A model generated the notes under the pieces. That model was given only the letters and a program-made list of their open reading frames with translations, was not told the origin of the DNA and did not search any database. This document shows, piece after piece, positions 34,024 through 42,328 of a stretch of 64,000 bases of DNA; positions within the stretch are counted from its first letter, which is position 1, and every line of letters starts with the position of its first letter. The stretch covers positions 3,844,001 through 3,908,000 of the forward strand of contig OZ255631.1 of the NCBI GenBank assembly GCA_965276835.1. The letters run 5' to 3'. Source of the stretch: BOG-932 sp965276835. Its GTDB lineage: Bacteria; Pseudomonadota; Alphaproteobacteria; BOG-932; Roseiterribacteraceae. Both the position numbers and the translations under genes were made by a program.

Positions 34024-34809
34024 CTATATTCGGTCGCGATTGCCGCTGAGGAATTGACGTATGCGCGCCGATTGCGCGTTTCCAAACACCGACGCCGGCG
34101 GTCCTTCTTCCTCGACCTTGCCCTTATGCAGGAACACCACCTTGCTGGCGACATCGCGGGCGAAATTCATTTCATGGGTCACCAGCACCATAGTGCGTCC
34201 CTCGGCGGCCAAGTCGCGGATAACCTTCAGAACTTCGCCGACCAATTCCGGGTCGAGCGCCGAGGTCGGCTCATCGAACAGCATGAGGTCCGGTTCCATC
34301 GCCAACGCCCGGGCGATCGCAACACGTTGTTGCTGCCCGCCGGAAAGCTGCGCCGGGTAGGCGCCGCATTTGTCGGCCACGCCCACCTTGGCAAGCATGG
34401 CCTCGGCCCGCGCCAGCGCGGTCTTGCGGTCGAGCTTGAGGACGTGGATCGGCGCCAGCGTGACATTTTGAAGGACCGTCTTGTGAGCCCACAGATTGAA
34501 TTGCTGGAACACCATCGCAACTCGGCGTCGGATCCGCTCGACTTGGCGGCGATCCGCCGGCACCGCGGTTCCATCTTTCCGCTCCACGCGGATCAGTTCA
34601 CCCTCGATCCAGATGTTTCCGCTGTCCGGCGTCTCCAGAAGATTGATGCAACGGAGCAACGTCGATTTGCCCGACCCGCTGCTGCCGAGGATTGCGACCA
34701 CATCATGGTCGTGCGCGGTCATCGACACGCCACCCAGGACTTCGAGCGCACCGAAGCTTTTGGTCAGCGCCTCGATCTGTAACGCGGGGGGATGGTTGAC
34801 GTCCGGCAT
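34024..34809 (-). CDS. hisP: Polar amino-acid ABC transporter ATPase (HisP-like)
   Basis: 261 aa ATPase that energises the permease pair. Walker A is LGSSGSGKST, the Q-loop is VAMVFQQFNLWAHKTVL, the signature is LSGGQQQRVAIARAL, Walker B is LMLFDEPTSALDPE and the switch histidine is in LVTHEM. NLWAHKTVLQNV closely matches HisP/OccP proteins. An in-frame ATG at 34821 (MDFAMPDVN) is an alternative start; neither has a strong ribosome site. First gene of the four-gene importer. Confidence 0.93.
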   Translation of the reverse strand: MPDVNHPPALQIEALTKSFGALEVLGGVSMTAHDHDVVAILGSSGSGKSTLLRCINLLETPDSGNIWIEGELIRVERKDGTAVPADRRQVERIRRRVAMVFQQFNLWAHKTVLQNVTLAPIHVLKLDRKTALARAEAMLAKVGVADKCGAYPAQLSGGQQQRVAIARALAMEPDLMLFDEPTSALDPELVGEVLKVIRDLAAEGRTMVLVTHEMNFARDVASKVVFLHKGKVEEEGPPASVFGNAQSARIRQFLSGNRDRI

Positions 34810-34979
34810 TGCGAAATCCAAGCTATCGCAACTGGCATATTTCGCCAGCCCCCATTACGGACGCATAGCGCGCACGACGCGATTGAGGCAGCACGGCGCA
34901 CGGATTTCCTGGTAAATCGTCTAAAAACGTATCAAGAAGGGCCAAAGCAGCATTCTGCCTGTAGAGGAAAGGTAATGGG

Positions 34980-35525
34980 ATGATGTCGACCCTTCGAAAT
35001 GCCGCACTCGGGCTCGCCCTGATCGCGGTGTCGGTTTCAGCCGCACCGGTGCGCGCCGCCGACCAGCCCGATGCGAGCAATGGCGGCCAAACCGACAGCA
35101 AATCGGCTTTGGAGATGTCGATCGACAAGCTGAACAAGGAATTCCAAAGCCTGTCCCCCGAGGCGCGCGACGCGTTGATGCGGCAGCTTGAACAGCGGGG
35201 CGTCGACGGCCTGTCGCATATGAACGCGCAAGATGCGCGCACAGCTTTCGCCGGGCTGCCGGATAGCGTGCGAACTGAGCTTCAGGCCAAATGGGACCAG
35301 ATGAGCGACGAGGATCACGACGCCCTTAAGAAACTGAGCCCCGATACTGTCAAGCAGATGGTCGAAGACAAGATCAAGGACAGTTTCAAGCCGTCGGAAA
35401 ACGTCATGGCCGTCATCGAAAAAGCCAAAGTCACGGGCGACAAAATGCGCGATACCGTGAAGGCGTTCTGGGCGAAACTAACCGGCAAGGCGGACGCCAA
35501 CGGCGACCAGCAGCCCGCTAACTAA
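34980..35525 (+). CDS. Secreted helical protein of unknown function
   Basis: 181 aa. Signal peptide (LRNAALGLALIAVSVSAAPVRAAD) precedes an acidic, charged, helix-rich mature protein: LEMSIDKLNKEFQSLSPEARD, EDHDALKKLSPDTVKQMVED and AVIEKAKVTGDKMRDTVKAF. The LSPEARDALMRQLEQ and LSPDTVKQM segments resemble each other, suggesting an internal repeat. GAGGAAAGG lies upstream; ATG 34983 is an equal alternative start. It ends in a 4-bp tail overlap with the CBS transporter. No family is recognised. Confidence 0.72.
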   Translation: MMSTLRNAALGLALIAVSVSAAPVRAADQPDASNGGQTDSKSALEMSIDKLNKEFQSLSPEARDALMRQLEQRGVDGLSHMNAQDARTAFAGLPDSVRTELQAKWDQMSDEDHDALKKLSPDTVKQMVEDKIKDSFKPSENVMAVIEKAKVTGDKMRDTVKAFWAKLTGKADANGDQQPAN

Positions 35526-36835
35526 CCCCCTTCATCCTCAGCCAGCGGCTCAGGGCCGCCGCCGATGCGCAATTTGTCCACGCGCCGCGCGGTCATGCTC
35601 AGTACCTCGAAGCAATAGCCGGCATAATCGACCCGGTCTCCGGGTTTCGGCAGACGGCCAAGCGCGGTCAATACGAAACCGCCGATGGTCGTGACATCGT
35701 CCTCGCCGGGTAAAGCCTGCAGACCCAGCCTAAGCTTGATGTCCTCGATCGCGACCAAACCGTCGACGATCAGATCGCCGTCCTTGCCGTCGACGATCCC
35801 CGGCCCCTCGCCACGGCCGGCCTCCGGAAGTTCGCCGACAATCGCCTCCAGCACGTCGGTCAGCGTAATGATCCCCTCCAGGCCGCCATATTCATCGACG
35901 ACCAAGGCCATGCGCGAACCCGACTGGCGCAGGATTTCCAGCGTCCGCAACACCGGGATGGACACATAGACCGCCGGCGCCGGAGTCACGACGGCGTTGA
36001 GATCGAGCGTCTCGCCCGCCAGGACTCGCGCCAGCAGATCGCGCACATGGACGACGCCGACGAAATGTTCCCCACCGGCGCTTCCGACCGGCAGCCGCGT
36101 ATGACGGCTTTCCGCGATGATATGGGCGATCTCGTCCCGGGTGGCGTTGGGATCGATCCAGATGACGTCGGCGCGCGGCGTCATAATGGACCGCACCGGA
36201 CGGTCTGCGAACCGCAGCACCCGCCCCACCATTGCCTCTTCCGACGGGTGGAACACGCCGCTCTGGGTGCCCTCGGCGATCAGCGTCCGAACCTCTTCCT
36301 CGCTGACCATTTCTTTTTGCACCCGCTGCATCCCGATCAGCGTCAAAACCAACCGGGTCGTCACGTCCAGCAGCCAGACGGCCGGCAAGATGACTTTCGA
36401 TATGACAGCCAGCGGCCGCGCGACCATGACAGCGATCGCCTCGGCGCGCCGGAGCGCGATTTGTTTCGGAACCAACTCGCCGATGATCAGTGACAGGTAC
36501 GTCGTCAGGGCAACGCCGAGGGCGAAGGCGATGCCGGCGTTCAATGCCGGCGGAATCCAGGTGATCGTGCGCAGGACGATCGCAATCGGCGCGGTGATTG
36601 CGGTGGTCGACAGCGCGCCTGTAACGATGCCGATCAATGTAACGCCGGCCTGGACGGTCGAGAGGAAGCGGCCAGGTTGCCGCGACAGGCGAAGCGCCGC
36701 ACGCGCACCGCGGCTGCCGGTTTCCGCCCGCGCCTCAAGGCGGACCCGGCGTGCGGCGATGATCGCCATTTCCGCCATGGCAAACAGGCCGTTCGCCATG
36801 AACAGCAACAGGATGATGACGAGATCGATCAGCAT
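35522..36835 (-). CDS. CNNM/HlyC-CorC family transporter with CBS domains
   Basis: 437 aa. An N-terminal DUF21/CNNM membrane domain (about 1-190: MLIDLVIILLLFMANGLFAM, YLSLIIGELVPKQIALRRAE) is followed by paired CBS domains (RSIMTPRADVIWIDPNATRD and YVSIPVLRTLEILRQSGSRMALVVDEYGGLEGIITLTDVLEAIVGE) and a C-terminal CorC-HlyC domain (DDVTTIGGFVLTALGRLPKPGDRV). Relatives mediate Mg2+ or Co2+ efflux or exchange, and haemolysin annotation is historical. The start at 36835 (MLIDLV) fits the family N-terminus better than the longer frame. Confidence 0.9.
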   Translation of the reverse strand: MLIDLVIILLLFMANGLFAMAEMAIIAARRVRLEARAETGSRGARAALRLSRQPGRFLSTVQAGVTLIGIVTGALSTTAITAPIAIVLRTITWIPPALNAGIAFALGVALTTYLSLIIGELVPKQIALRRAEAIAVMVARPLAVISKVILPAVWLLDVTTRLVLTLIGMQRVQKEMVSEEEVRTLIAEGTQSGVFHPSEEAMVGRVLRFADRPVRSIMTPRADVIWIDPNATRDEIAHIIAESRHTRLPVGSAGGEHFVGVVHVRDLLARVLAGETLDLNAVVTPAPAVYVSIPVLRTLEILRQSGSRMALVVDEYGGLEGIITLTDVLEAIVGELPEAGRGEGPGIVDGKDGDLIVDGLVAIEDIKLRLGLQALPGEDDVTTIGGFVLTALGRLPKPGDRVDYAGYCFEVLSMTARRVDKLRIGGGPEPLAEDEGG

Positions 36836-36911
36836 TTCAGAATTGAAAGTCCGCCGGCTTCGGTCGGCGCGGGAATATTGGACGAAGGCGGGCCGAGCGC
36901 CCGCATCAACG

Positions 36912-37151
36912 CTAAAGTTTCGCGTGCCGCCCATCGCAGAACGGTGCGTTCGCAGTCGCCTTGCAGCCGCAGAAATAAAGAGTCTTGGACGCATCCGCCT
37001 TGTACATCATCGGAGAGAATTCGGAGCCCTTGTGCGAACCGTCGCAAAACGGCTGCGATGCACTCTTCCCGCAGGAACACCAATAATAGGATTTCCCGGC
37101 CTCGACGGCGATGGGGTATGGGGATTTCTGGGCAACGATCGCTTCGGCCAT
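36912..37151 (-). CDS. Double CDGSH iron-sulfur domain protein
   Basis: 79 aa with two [2Fe-2S] CDGSH motifs: CSC ... PFCDGSH (about 25-41) and CGC ... PFCDGRH (about 61-77), each giving the 3-Cys-1-His ligand set. This matches the small bacterial double-CDGSH (Miner2/CISD3-like) group, implicated in redox or Fe-S homeostasis. AGGGAG precedes the ATG. It is divergent from mutM and 76 bp upstream of the CBS transporter on the same strand. Confidence 0.93.
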   Translation of the reverse strand: MAEAIVAQKSPYPIAVEAGKSYYWCSCGKSASQPFCDGSHKGSEFSPMMYKADASKTLYFCGCKATANAPFCDGRHAKL

Positions 37152-37260
37152 CTACGGAACTCCCTTTGCGGCATGATTCGTTAGCGATTGAATACCATAA
37201 CGCATGCCACGCCAAGGACATGTCTTTTCTTGAAGACCGGCAGGCTGCATAAAAGCGGCC

Positions 37261-38103
37261 ATGCCCGAATTGCCCGAAGTCGAAACCGTCGCGCGCGGTC
37301 TGCAGTCCACGCTTGAGGGCCGCGTGATCACCAAGGTCCTTCAGAACCGGGCGAATCTGCGCATCCCGTTCCCCGAGAACCTCGTCAAGCGCCTGACCGG
37401 ACGGCGGGTGATCCATGTCGGCCGGCGCGCAAAGTACATCCTGCTGACGCTGGATGACGGCAATATTTTGATCGTGCATCTGGGCATGTCGGGTCGCTTC
37501 ATTTTCCGCCACGATCCCAGCCTGCCGCTGCTGCCGCACGACCATCTGGTGCTGACCGCCGACGACGGGGTCGATCATGTGCTGAACGACCCAAGGCGTT
37601 TCGGTCTGGTGGCGATGACCGAAGCCGCGCGCCTGGATGAGCATAAATTATTCGCCGGGCTGGGCCCCGAGCCGCTGGGGAATGCATTCGACGGGCCGAC
37701 GCTGGCAGAACGGATCGCAGGCAAGAATACGCCGATCAAGGCAGCCCTGCTGGATCAGCGCGTGGTGGCGGGCTTGGGCAACATCTATGTCTGCGAGGCT
37801 TTGTTCCAGTCGGGGATCAGTCCGACACGGCTGGCGGGCACCATCAAGGGCGCCCGCGCCGAGCGGCTGGTCCAGGCCATCCGCGAGGTGCTGAACGCGG
37901 CGATTGCCGCCGGCGGGTCGACCTTACGCGACTTCATGCATCACAACGGCGAACTGGGCTATTTCCAGCACAGTTTCGCCGTCTATGACCGGGAGGGCGA
38001 AGCCTGCCCCGGCTGCACCTGCGACGTCGGCAAAACCGGCGGCATCGCGCGGATCGTGCAGTCCGGTCGGTCGACCTTCTATTGCCCGCGCAAACAGCGA
38101 TAG
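37261..38103 (+). CDS. mutM: Formamidopyrimidine-DNA glycosylase MutM/Fpg
   Basis: 280 aa base-excision repair glycosylase/AP lyase for 8-oxoguanine. The N-terminal catalytic PELPEVETVARGL has Pro2 as nucleophile and Glu3, and the catalytic lysine lies in HLGMSGRF. The H2TH domain contains VAGLGNIYVCEALFQSGISP. The C-terminal zinc finger is abnormal: CPGCTC supplies the first ligands, but the last pair reads YCPRKQ where CPxCQ is expected, so the fourth cysteine is lysine (codon AAA). The remaining finger, with GRSTFYC, is intact. The gene heads mutM-echA-rpsT-dnaA. Confidence 0.95.
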   Translation: MPELPEVETVARGLQSTLEGRVITKVLQNRANLRIPFPENLVKRLTGRRVIHVGRRAKYILLTLDDGNILIVHLGMSGRFIFRHDPSLPLLPHDHLVLTADDGVDHVLNDPRRFGLVAMTEAARLDEHKLFAGLGPEPLGNAFDGPTLAERIAGKNTPIKAALLDQRVVAGLGNIYVCEALFQSGISPTRLAGTIKGARAERLVQAIREVLNAAIAAGGSTLRDFMHHNGELGYFQHSFAVYDREGEACPGCTCDVGKTGGIARIVQSGRSTFYCPRKQR

Positions 38104-38139
38104 GCTAAGCGTAATCACATTCTGAGACTGGGAAGAACC

Positions 38140-38916
38140 ATGACCTACGAGAACATCCTCGTCGAAACGCACGGCGCCGTCGGCCTAATCCGCCTTAACC
38201 GTCCGAAGGCGCTGAACGCGCTGTGCGATGCGTTGATGAACGAACTGACCCAGGCGCTGGACGCGTTTGAGAAGGACGATGCGATCGGCGCGATGGTGCT
38301 GACCGGCAGCGAACGCGCCTTCGCGGCCGGCGCCGACATTAAGGAGATGGCCGGCCTGGATTATATGGACGTCTATCTGGGCGGCTTCATTTCCGAGAAT
38401 TGGCAGCGCGCGTCCACCGTGCGCAAGCCGATCATCGCGGCGGTTGCCGGGTTCGCGCTGGGCGGCGGCTGCGAACTGGCGATGATGTGCGATTTCATCC
38501 TGGCGGCCGACAGCGCAAAGTTCGGCCAGCCCGAGATCACGATCGGCACGATCCCGGGCGCCGGGGGCACGCAGCGCCTGACCCGTTTCGTCGGCAAGTC
38601 CAAGGCGATGGAGATGGTGCTGACGGGCCGCATGATGGACGCGGCCGAGGCGGAACGCGCTGGGCTGGTCAGCCGGATTGTGGCGGCGGACGGACTGGTC
38701 GACGAGGCGATCAAGGTAGCGGCGAAGATCGCCAGCCTGTCGCGCCCGGTAGTGCTGATGGCGAAGGAGGCGGTGGGCCGCGCCTATGAGACAACTTTGG
38801 CGGAGGGTGTGCTGTTCGAACGGCGGGTCTTCCATTCGACTTTTGCCCTGGAAGATCGTAAAGAAGGCATGTCCGCGTTCGCCGAAAAACGGACTCCGGC
38901 CTTCAAGAATCGATGA
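38140..38916 (+). CDS. Enoyl-CoA hydratase
   Basis: 258 aa crotonase that hydrates trans-2-enoyl-CoA to 3-hydroxyacyl-CoA. The oxyanion-hole segments are ERAFAAGADIKEM (about 60-71) and AGFALGGGCELAMMCD (about 102-117). The two catalytic glutamates are in GGCELAM and GQPEITIGTIPGAGGTQRL. The C-terminus FHSTFALEDRKEGMSAFAEK is family-typical. GGGAAG lies upstream of the ATG. The position between mutM and rpsT is a conserved alphaproteobacterial arrangement and need not mean functional linkage; a supply of 3-hydroxyacyl-CoA to PHB is possible. Confidence 0.94.
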   Translation: MTYENILVETHGAVGLIRLNRPKALNALCDALMNELTQALDAFEKDDAIGAMVLTGSERAFAAGADIKEMAGLDYMDVYLGGFISENWQRASTVRKPIIAAVAGFALGGGCELAMMCDFILAADSAKFGQPEITIGTIPGAGGTQRLTRFVGKSKAMEMVLTGRMMDAAEAERAGLVSRIVAADGLVDEAIKVAAKIASLSRPVVLMAKEAVGRAYETTLAEGVLFERRVFHSTFALEDRKEGMSAFAEKRTPAFKNR

Positions 38917-39038
38917 CTGAAACAAACCGTCAAGAATCTTGACCGGCCGCCTTGACGCGCACAACCCAAAATCTGTATTGTCCCGCCCTTCCGCGACCGG
39001 CCACTGGCAGGCGCGACAGCAATTTGAGATCGATTTAA

Positions 39039-39302
39039 ATGGCGCACCACAAGTCGGCAAAGAAGCGTATCCGCAGCAATGCGCGTCGCGCAGAAGTGAA
39101 CACCAGCCGTGTCGGGCGTATCCGCACGTTCCTGAAGCGGGTCGAGGTCGCGATCGGTTCCGGTGACAAGGCCGCCGCCCAGGCCGAGTTCAAGCTGGCC
39201 CAGCCTGAACTGCAGCGCGGCACGACCCGTGGCGTGATCCACATCAACACGGTATCGCGCAAGCTGTCGCGTTTGACGGCGCGCATTAAGGCGATGGCCT
39301 GA
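39039..39302 (+). CDS. rpsT: 30S ribosomal protein S20
   Basis: 87 aa basic three-helix protein that binds 16S rRNA early in assembly. The N-terminus MAHHKSAKKRIRSNARRAEV and C-terminal HINTVSRKLSRLTARIKAM are diagnostic. Length is the family norm. It is followed by a clear terminator before dnaA. Confidence 0.97.
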   Translation: MAHHKSAKKRIRSNARRAEVNTSRVGRIRTFLKRVEVAIGSGDKAAAQAEFKLAQPELQRGTTRGVIHINTVSRKLSRLTARIKAMA

Positions 39303-39605
39303 CCCCATTTTGGATTCTTTCCGCTTGGCAAGCCCGGCTAAATGATCCTATAATATTCACGAAGTAATCGTCCTGAAAAGGCGCCCATTGTGGCGCCTTT
39401 TTATTTGTGCTCGGTCGTACAGAAAAATTATTTTCTGTGTTCCCGATTCAATCTGCTTGCCGCATTCAAGTTGGCTGGATACAGTCACCTACCCGCACCC
39501 AGTAAAACATCCCGTGCGGGGGCCAGCACCGCGTTTTTTCGTCTATTCATGCGAAATGCGCGCTTCTTCCAAATTATCATCGCCCGAGGGGCTAAGGAGA
39601 AACGA
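39303..39605. other. rpsT-dnaA intergenic region, no origin seen
   Basis: 303 bp holding the rpsT terminator (39376-39403) and presumably the dnaA promoter in the AT-richer part around 39420-39450. I looked for DnaA boxes (TTATNCACA) and saw no cluster; TTATTTGTG at 39401 is a poor match inside the terminator tail. There is no evidence that the chromosomal origin lies here. Confidence 0.6.
39376..39403 (+). terminator. Rho-independent terminator after rpsT
   Basis: Stem AAAAGGCGCC (39376-39385) / GGCGCC plus TTTT (39392-39401) with a 6-base loop and a run of six T. It is placed 74 bp after the rpsT stop and separates rpsT from dnaA transcription. Confidence 0.9.
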
Positions 39606-41105
39606 TTGGCTGGCATGTCAGGACAATTTGGCGAGAACGAGCCGCAGAAGCAGGCGCGGATCGGGAAGAGCGGAGCAGGGATGTCGGGCAATCTTGAGCA
39701 GGAATGGACACGGGTTCTCGCCAGGCTGCGCGGTGAGTTCGGTGACGCCGCGTTGCGGAGCTGGCTGCAGCATTTGACCGTCGTCGGCATTGATGGAGGC
39801 GAAGTATCGCTTTCTCTGCCGACCAAATTCATGCGGGACTGGATCGTCAAAGAATTCGCCGACAGCATCCTGTCGTTCTGGGGGCAGGAAAATCCCGAGG
39901 TGACCGGCATCGACTTTACAGTCGTGCCCGGTCTGAGCGACATACCCGAACCGGAAGCGGTTTCGTTCGGCAGCGATCTCGACGCCCTACCCGAGCCGGA
40001 AGTGGCGCCGGCACGGCCGCGCGCAGCGACCCCGCGCCGGGCAGCAAGGGTGGACGGTCCCGACGCCGGTGAGCCGATGGACACCAGCGGGCTGGACCCG
40101 CGCTGCACATTCGACAATTTCGTCGTCGGCAAGCCGAACGAATTTGCACATGCCGCCGCGCGCCGAGTGGCGGAGTCCGAAAGCGTGCCATTCAACCCCC
40201 TGTTCCTTTATGGCGGGGTCGGGCTGGGCAAGACGCATTTGATGCACGCCATCGCCTGGCAGATCAGCAAGCGCAAGACCAAGCGGAAGGTGCTGTACCT
40301 GTCCGCCGAACAATTCATGTACCGGTTCATCCGGGCCCTGCGCTTCAAGGACACCATGGCCTTCAAGGAGCAGTTCCGCTCCGTCGATGTTCTGATGATC
40401 GACGACATCCAGTTCATCTGCGGCAACAAGGATTCGACGCAGGAAGAATTCTTCCACACCTTCAACGCACTGGTCGATCAGAACCGCCAGATCGTGATCT
40501 CGGCCGACAAGAGCCCATCCGACCTGGAGGGCATGGAAGAACGCCTGCGCTCGCGCCTCGGCTGGGGTCTGGTCGCCGACATCCACCCGACGACCTATGA
40601 ACTGCGCCTGGGCATCCTGCACGCGAAGGCCGACGCCTATCGGACCGAAGTACCGGGCAAGGTCATGGAGTTCCTGGCGCACAAGATCACGTCGAACGTG
40701 CGCGAACTGGAGGGGGCGCTGAATCGCATCGTCGCCCATGCCGATCTGGTGAAGCGGCCGATCACTATCGAGACGACGCAGGACCTGTTGCGCGACCTGC
40801 TACGTGCGCATGATCGCCGCGTCACGATCGACGAGATTCAGCGCAAGGTAGCCGAGCATTTCAACATGCGTGTCGCGGACATGCATTCCGACCGCCGCGC
40901 GCGCACCGTCGCCCGGCCTCGCCAAGTCGCCATGTTCCTGGCCAAGCAACTAACCCAACGGTCGCTGCCGGAGATCGGGCGCAAGTTCGGTGGCCGCGAT
41001 CATACGACCGTTATCCATGCGGTCCGCAAGGTCGAAGAGCTGATGGCGATGGATCCCGGCTTTGCCGAGGATATCGAGTTGCTGCGCCGGACGCTGGGCG
41101 GCTAA
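39606..41105 (+). CDS. dnaA: Chromosomal replication initiator DnaA
   Basis: 499 aa. Domain I (about 28-95) begins LEQEWTRVLARLRGEFGDAA, and a variable acidic/Pro linker follows. The AAA+ domain III has Walker A GGVGLGKTHLMHAI (about 203), Walker B VLMIDDIQFICG and the box VII arginine region. Domain IV carries the DnaA-box signature region VARPRQVAMFLAKQLTQRSL and GGRDHTTVIHAVRKVEEL. The start is TTG at 39606 because AAGGAG lies 7 bases before it; an ATG at 39615 is the alternative. A rare start codon would lower initiator synthesis. Confidence 0.96.
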   Translation: MAGMSGQFGENEPQKQARIGKSGAGMSGNLEQEWTRVLARLRGEFGDAALRSWLQHLTVVGIDGGEVSLSLPTKFMRDWIVKEFADSILSFWGQENPEVTGIDFTVVPGLSDIPEPEAVSFGSDLDALPEPEVAPARPRAATPRRAARVDGPDAGEPMDTSGLDPRCTFDNFVVGKPNEFAHAAARRVAESESVPFNPLFLYGGVGLGKTHLMHAIAWQISKRKTKRKVLYLSAEQFMYRFIRALRFKDTMAFKEQFRSVDVLMIDDIQFICGNKDSTQEEFFHTFNALVDQNRQIVISADKSPSDLEGMEERLRSRLGWGLVADIHPTTYELRLGILHAKADAYRTEVPGKVMEFLAHKITSNVRELEGALNRIVAHADLVKRPITIETTQDLLRDLLRAHDRRVTIDEIQRKVAEHFNMRVADMHSDRRARTVARPRQVAMFLAKQLTQRSLPEIGRKFGGRDHTTVIHAVRKVEELMAMDPGFAEDIELLRRTLGG

Positions 41106-41110
41106 ACCGT

Positions 41111-42097
41111 TCACCGCGCCTGGGCGAGGGCCTGGGCAAACAAATCCGGCGCGACATTGCCGCCGGAGAGGACGATGCCGACCGTCCGGTCGCGTGCATC
41201 GATGCGGCCTGCCAGCAAGGCCGCGAGCGCGACGGCGCCACCCGGCTCGACCACCAGTTTCATTGCAGTGAAGGCGAACGCCATTGCACGCAGGACTTCG
41301 TCGTCGGTTGCGATCACGCCGCCGCTGAGTTTTGCCTTGTTCAGTACGAATGTCAGGCGGCCTGGGCTCGGCGCCAGCAGGGCGTCACAAATCGAACGTG
41401 CCGCGGGATCGTTCGCCAGCCGCTCGCCGACCTTCAACGAGCGAGCGTGGTCGTCCAGCCCGGCCGGTTCCGCCGTGTAAACCGTGGTTCGCGGGCTGAG
41501 GCCTGTCAACGCCAGACCGATGCCCGCCGCCAATCCGCCGCCGCTGGCCGGGACATAGACGGCGTCCAGCGGTAGGCCCAGCGTCTCCGCGTCGGCGGCC
41601 ATTTCCAGCCCAACCGTCCCCTGCCCCGCGATGATGCCGGCATCGTCGAACGACGGTACGATGACGGCGCCGCGTTCCGCCGCGACCGAGGCGGAAATCG
41701 CCTCGCGATCCTGGCTCCAGCGGTCGTAGAGAATGACCTCGCCGCCCAGCCGGCGCGTGTTCTCGATTTTGAGCGCCGGGGCATCGCTCGGCATCACGAT
41801 CGCAGCCTTGATACCCAACAGCCCGGCCGCCGCGGCAACCCCCTGCGCGTGGTTGCCGGAGGAAAAAGCGACGACGCCGCCCTTGTCTTGGCCCGTCTCA
41901 ACCAATTGCTTCAGCCGGTTGAAGGCCCCGCGAATCTTGAAAGAGCCGGTCCGCTGCAGCGTCTCGGCCTTCAACAGGATCCGTCCGCCGCTCAGCGCGT
42001 CGAGAGCGTCTGACCGCAGGAGAGGCGTACGAACGGCAATCCCGCGCAGGCGTTCCGCGGCGCGCGTGACATCATCGAAGGTCGGCAGATCGGTCAT
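41111..42097 (-). CDS. Threonine/serine dehydratase-like PLP enzyme
   Basis: 328 aa fold-type II PLP enzyme. The Schiff-base lysine is in GSFKIRGAFNRL (about 52), the asparagine that contacts PLP in SSGNHAQGVA, and the phosphate-binding tetraglycine-like loop is SGGGLAAGIGL. The short length and lack of an ACT domain match catabolic threonine ammonia-lyase or serine racemase rather than biosynthetic IlvA (about 510 aa). It converges with dnaA, 5 bp apart. Substrate preference cannot be read from sequence. Confidence 0.9.
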   Translation of the reverse strand: MTDLPTFDDVTRAAERLRGIAVRTPLLRSDALDALSGGRILLKAETLQRTGSFKIRGAFNRLKQLVETGQDKGGVVAFSSGNHAQGVAAAAGLLGIKAAIVMPSDAPALKIENTRRLGGEVILYDRWSQDREAISASVAAERGAVIVPSFDDAGIIAGQGTVGLEMAADAETLGLPLDAVYVPASGGGLAAGIGLALTGLSPRTTVYTAEPAGLDDHARSLKVGERLANDPAARSICDALLAPSPGRLTFVLNKAKLSGGVIATDDEVLRAMAFAFTAMKLVVEPGGAVALAALLAGRIDARDRTVGIVLSGGNVAPDLFAQALAQAR

Positions 42098-42160
42098 TCA
42101 TGGAACCCGTCGGCGTTCCGATCATTGGGACTATGATCAGGCATTGTCGAGGATAGCATT

Positions 42161-42325
42161 ATGCAGAAGGATCAAAAGAGTGAGAGCCAGAAGGCGGCCG
42201 ACTTATCGCCTATCGCCGATCAGCAGCACACCGGAAACCACGATCGCCCGCCGCGTAAAAGCGAGGGGAATGAAAAGCTCGGCGGGACCCGAGCCGGCGC
42301 GGAGAACGTCGAACCGCGTCGCTAA
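42161..42325 (+). CDS. Small hydrophilic protein, function unknown
   Basis: 54 aa open frame with GAGGA about eight bases before the ATG. The product is highly charged and glutamine-, glycine- and asparagine-rich, without hydrophobic segments (MQKDQKSESQKAADLSPIAD at the start, AENVEPRR at the end), suggesting an intrinsically disordered protein. It fills the gap between the PLP-enzyme start and the cysA stop (3 bp apart). It could be a spurious frame; the ribosome site is the main support. Confidence 0.45.
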   Translation: MQKDQKSESQKAADLSPIADQQHTGNHDRPPRKSEGNEKLGGTRAGAENVEPRR

Positions 42326-42328
42326 TCA

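Noticed and set aside
33562..34782. Plus-strand open frame of 406 codons
   Set aside because: It is antisense to argT/hisP, whose frames contain clear transporter motifs; GC-rich third positions keep the opposite frame open.
39303..39605. Possible replication origin next to dnaA
   Set aside because: No cluster of DnaA boxes or AT-rich unwinding repeat is visible; alphaproteobacterial origins are often distant from dnaA.
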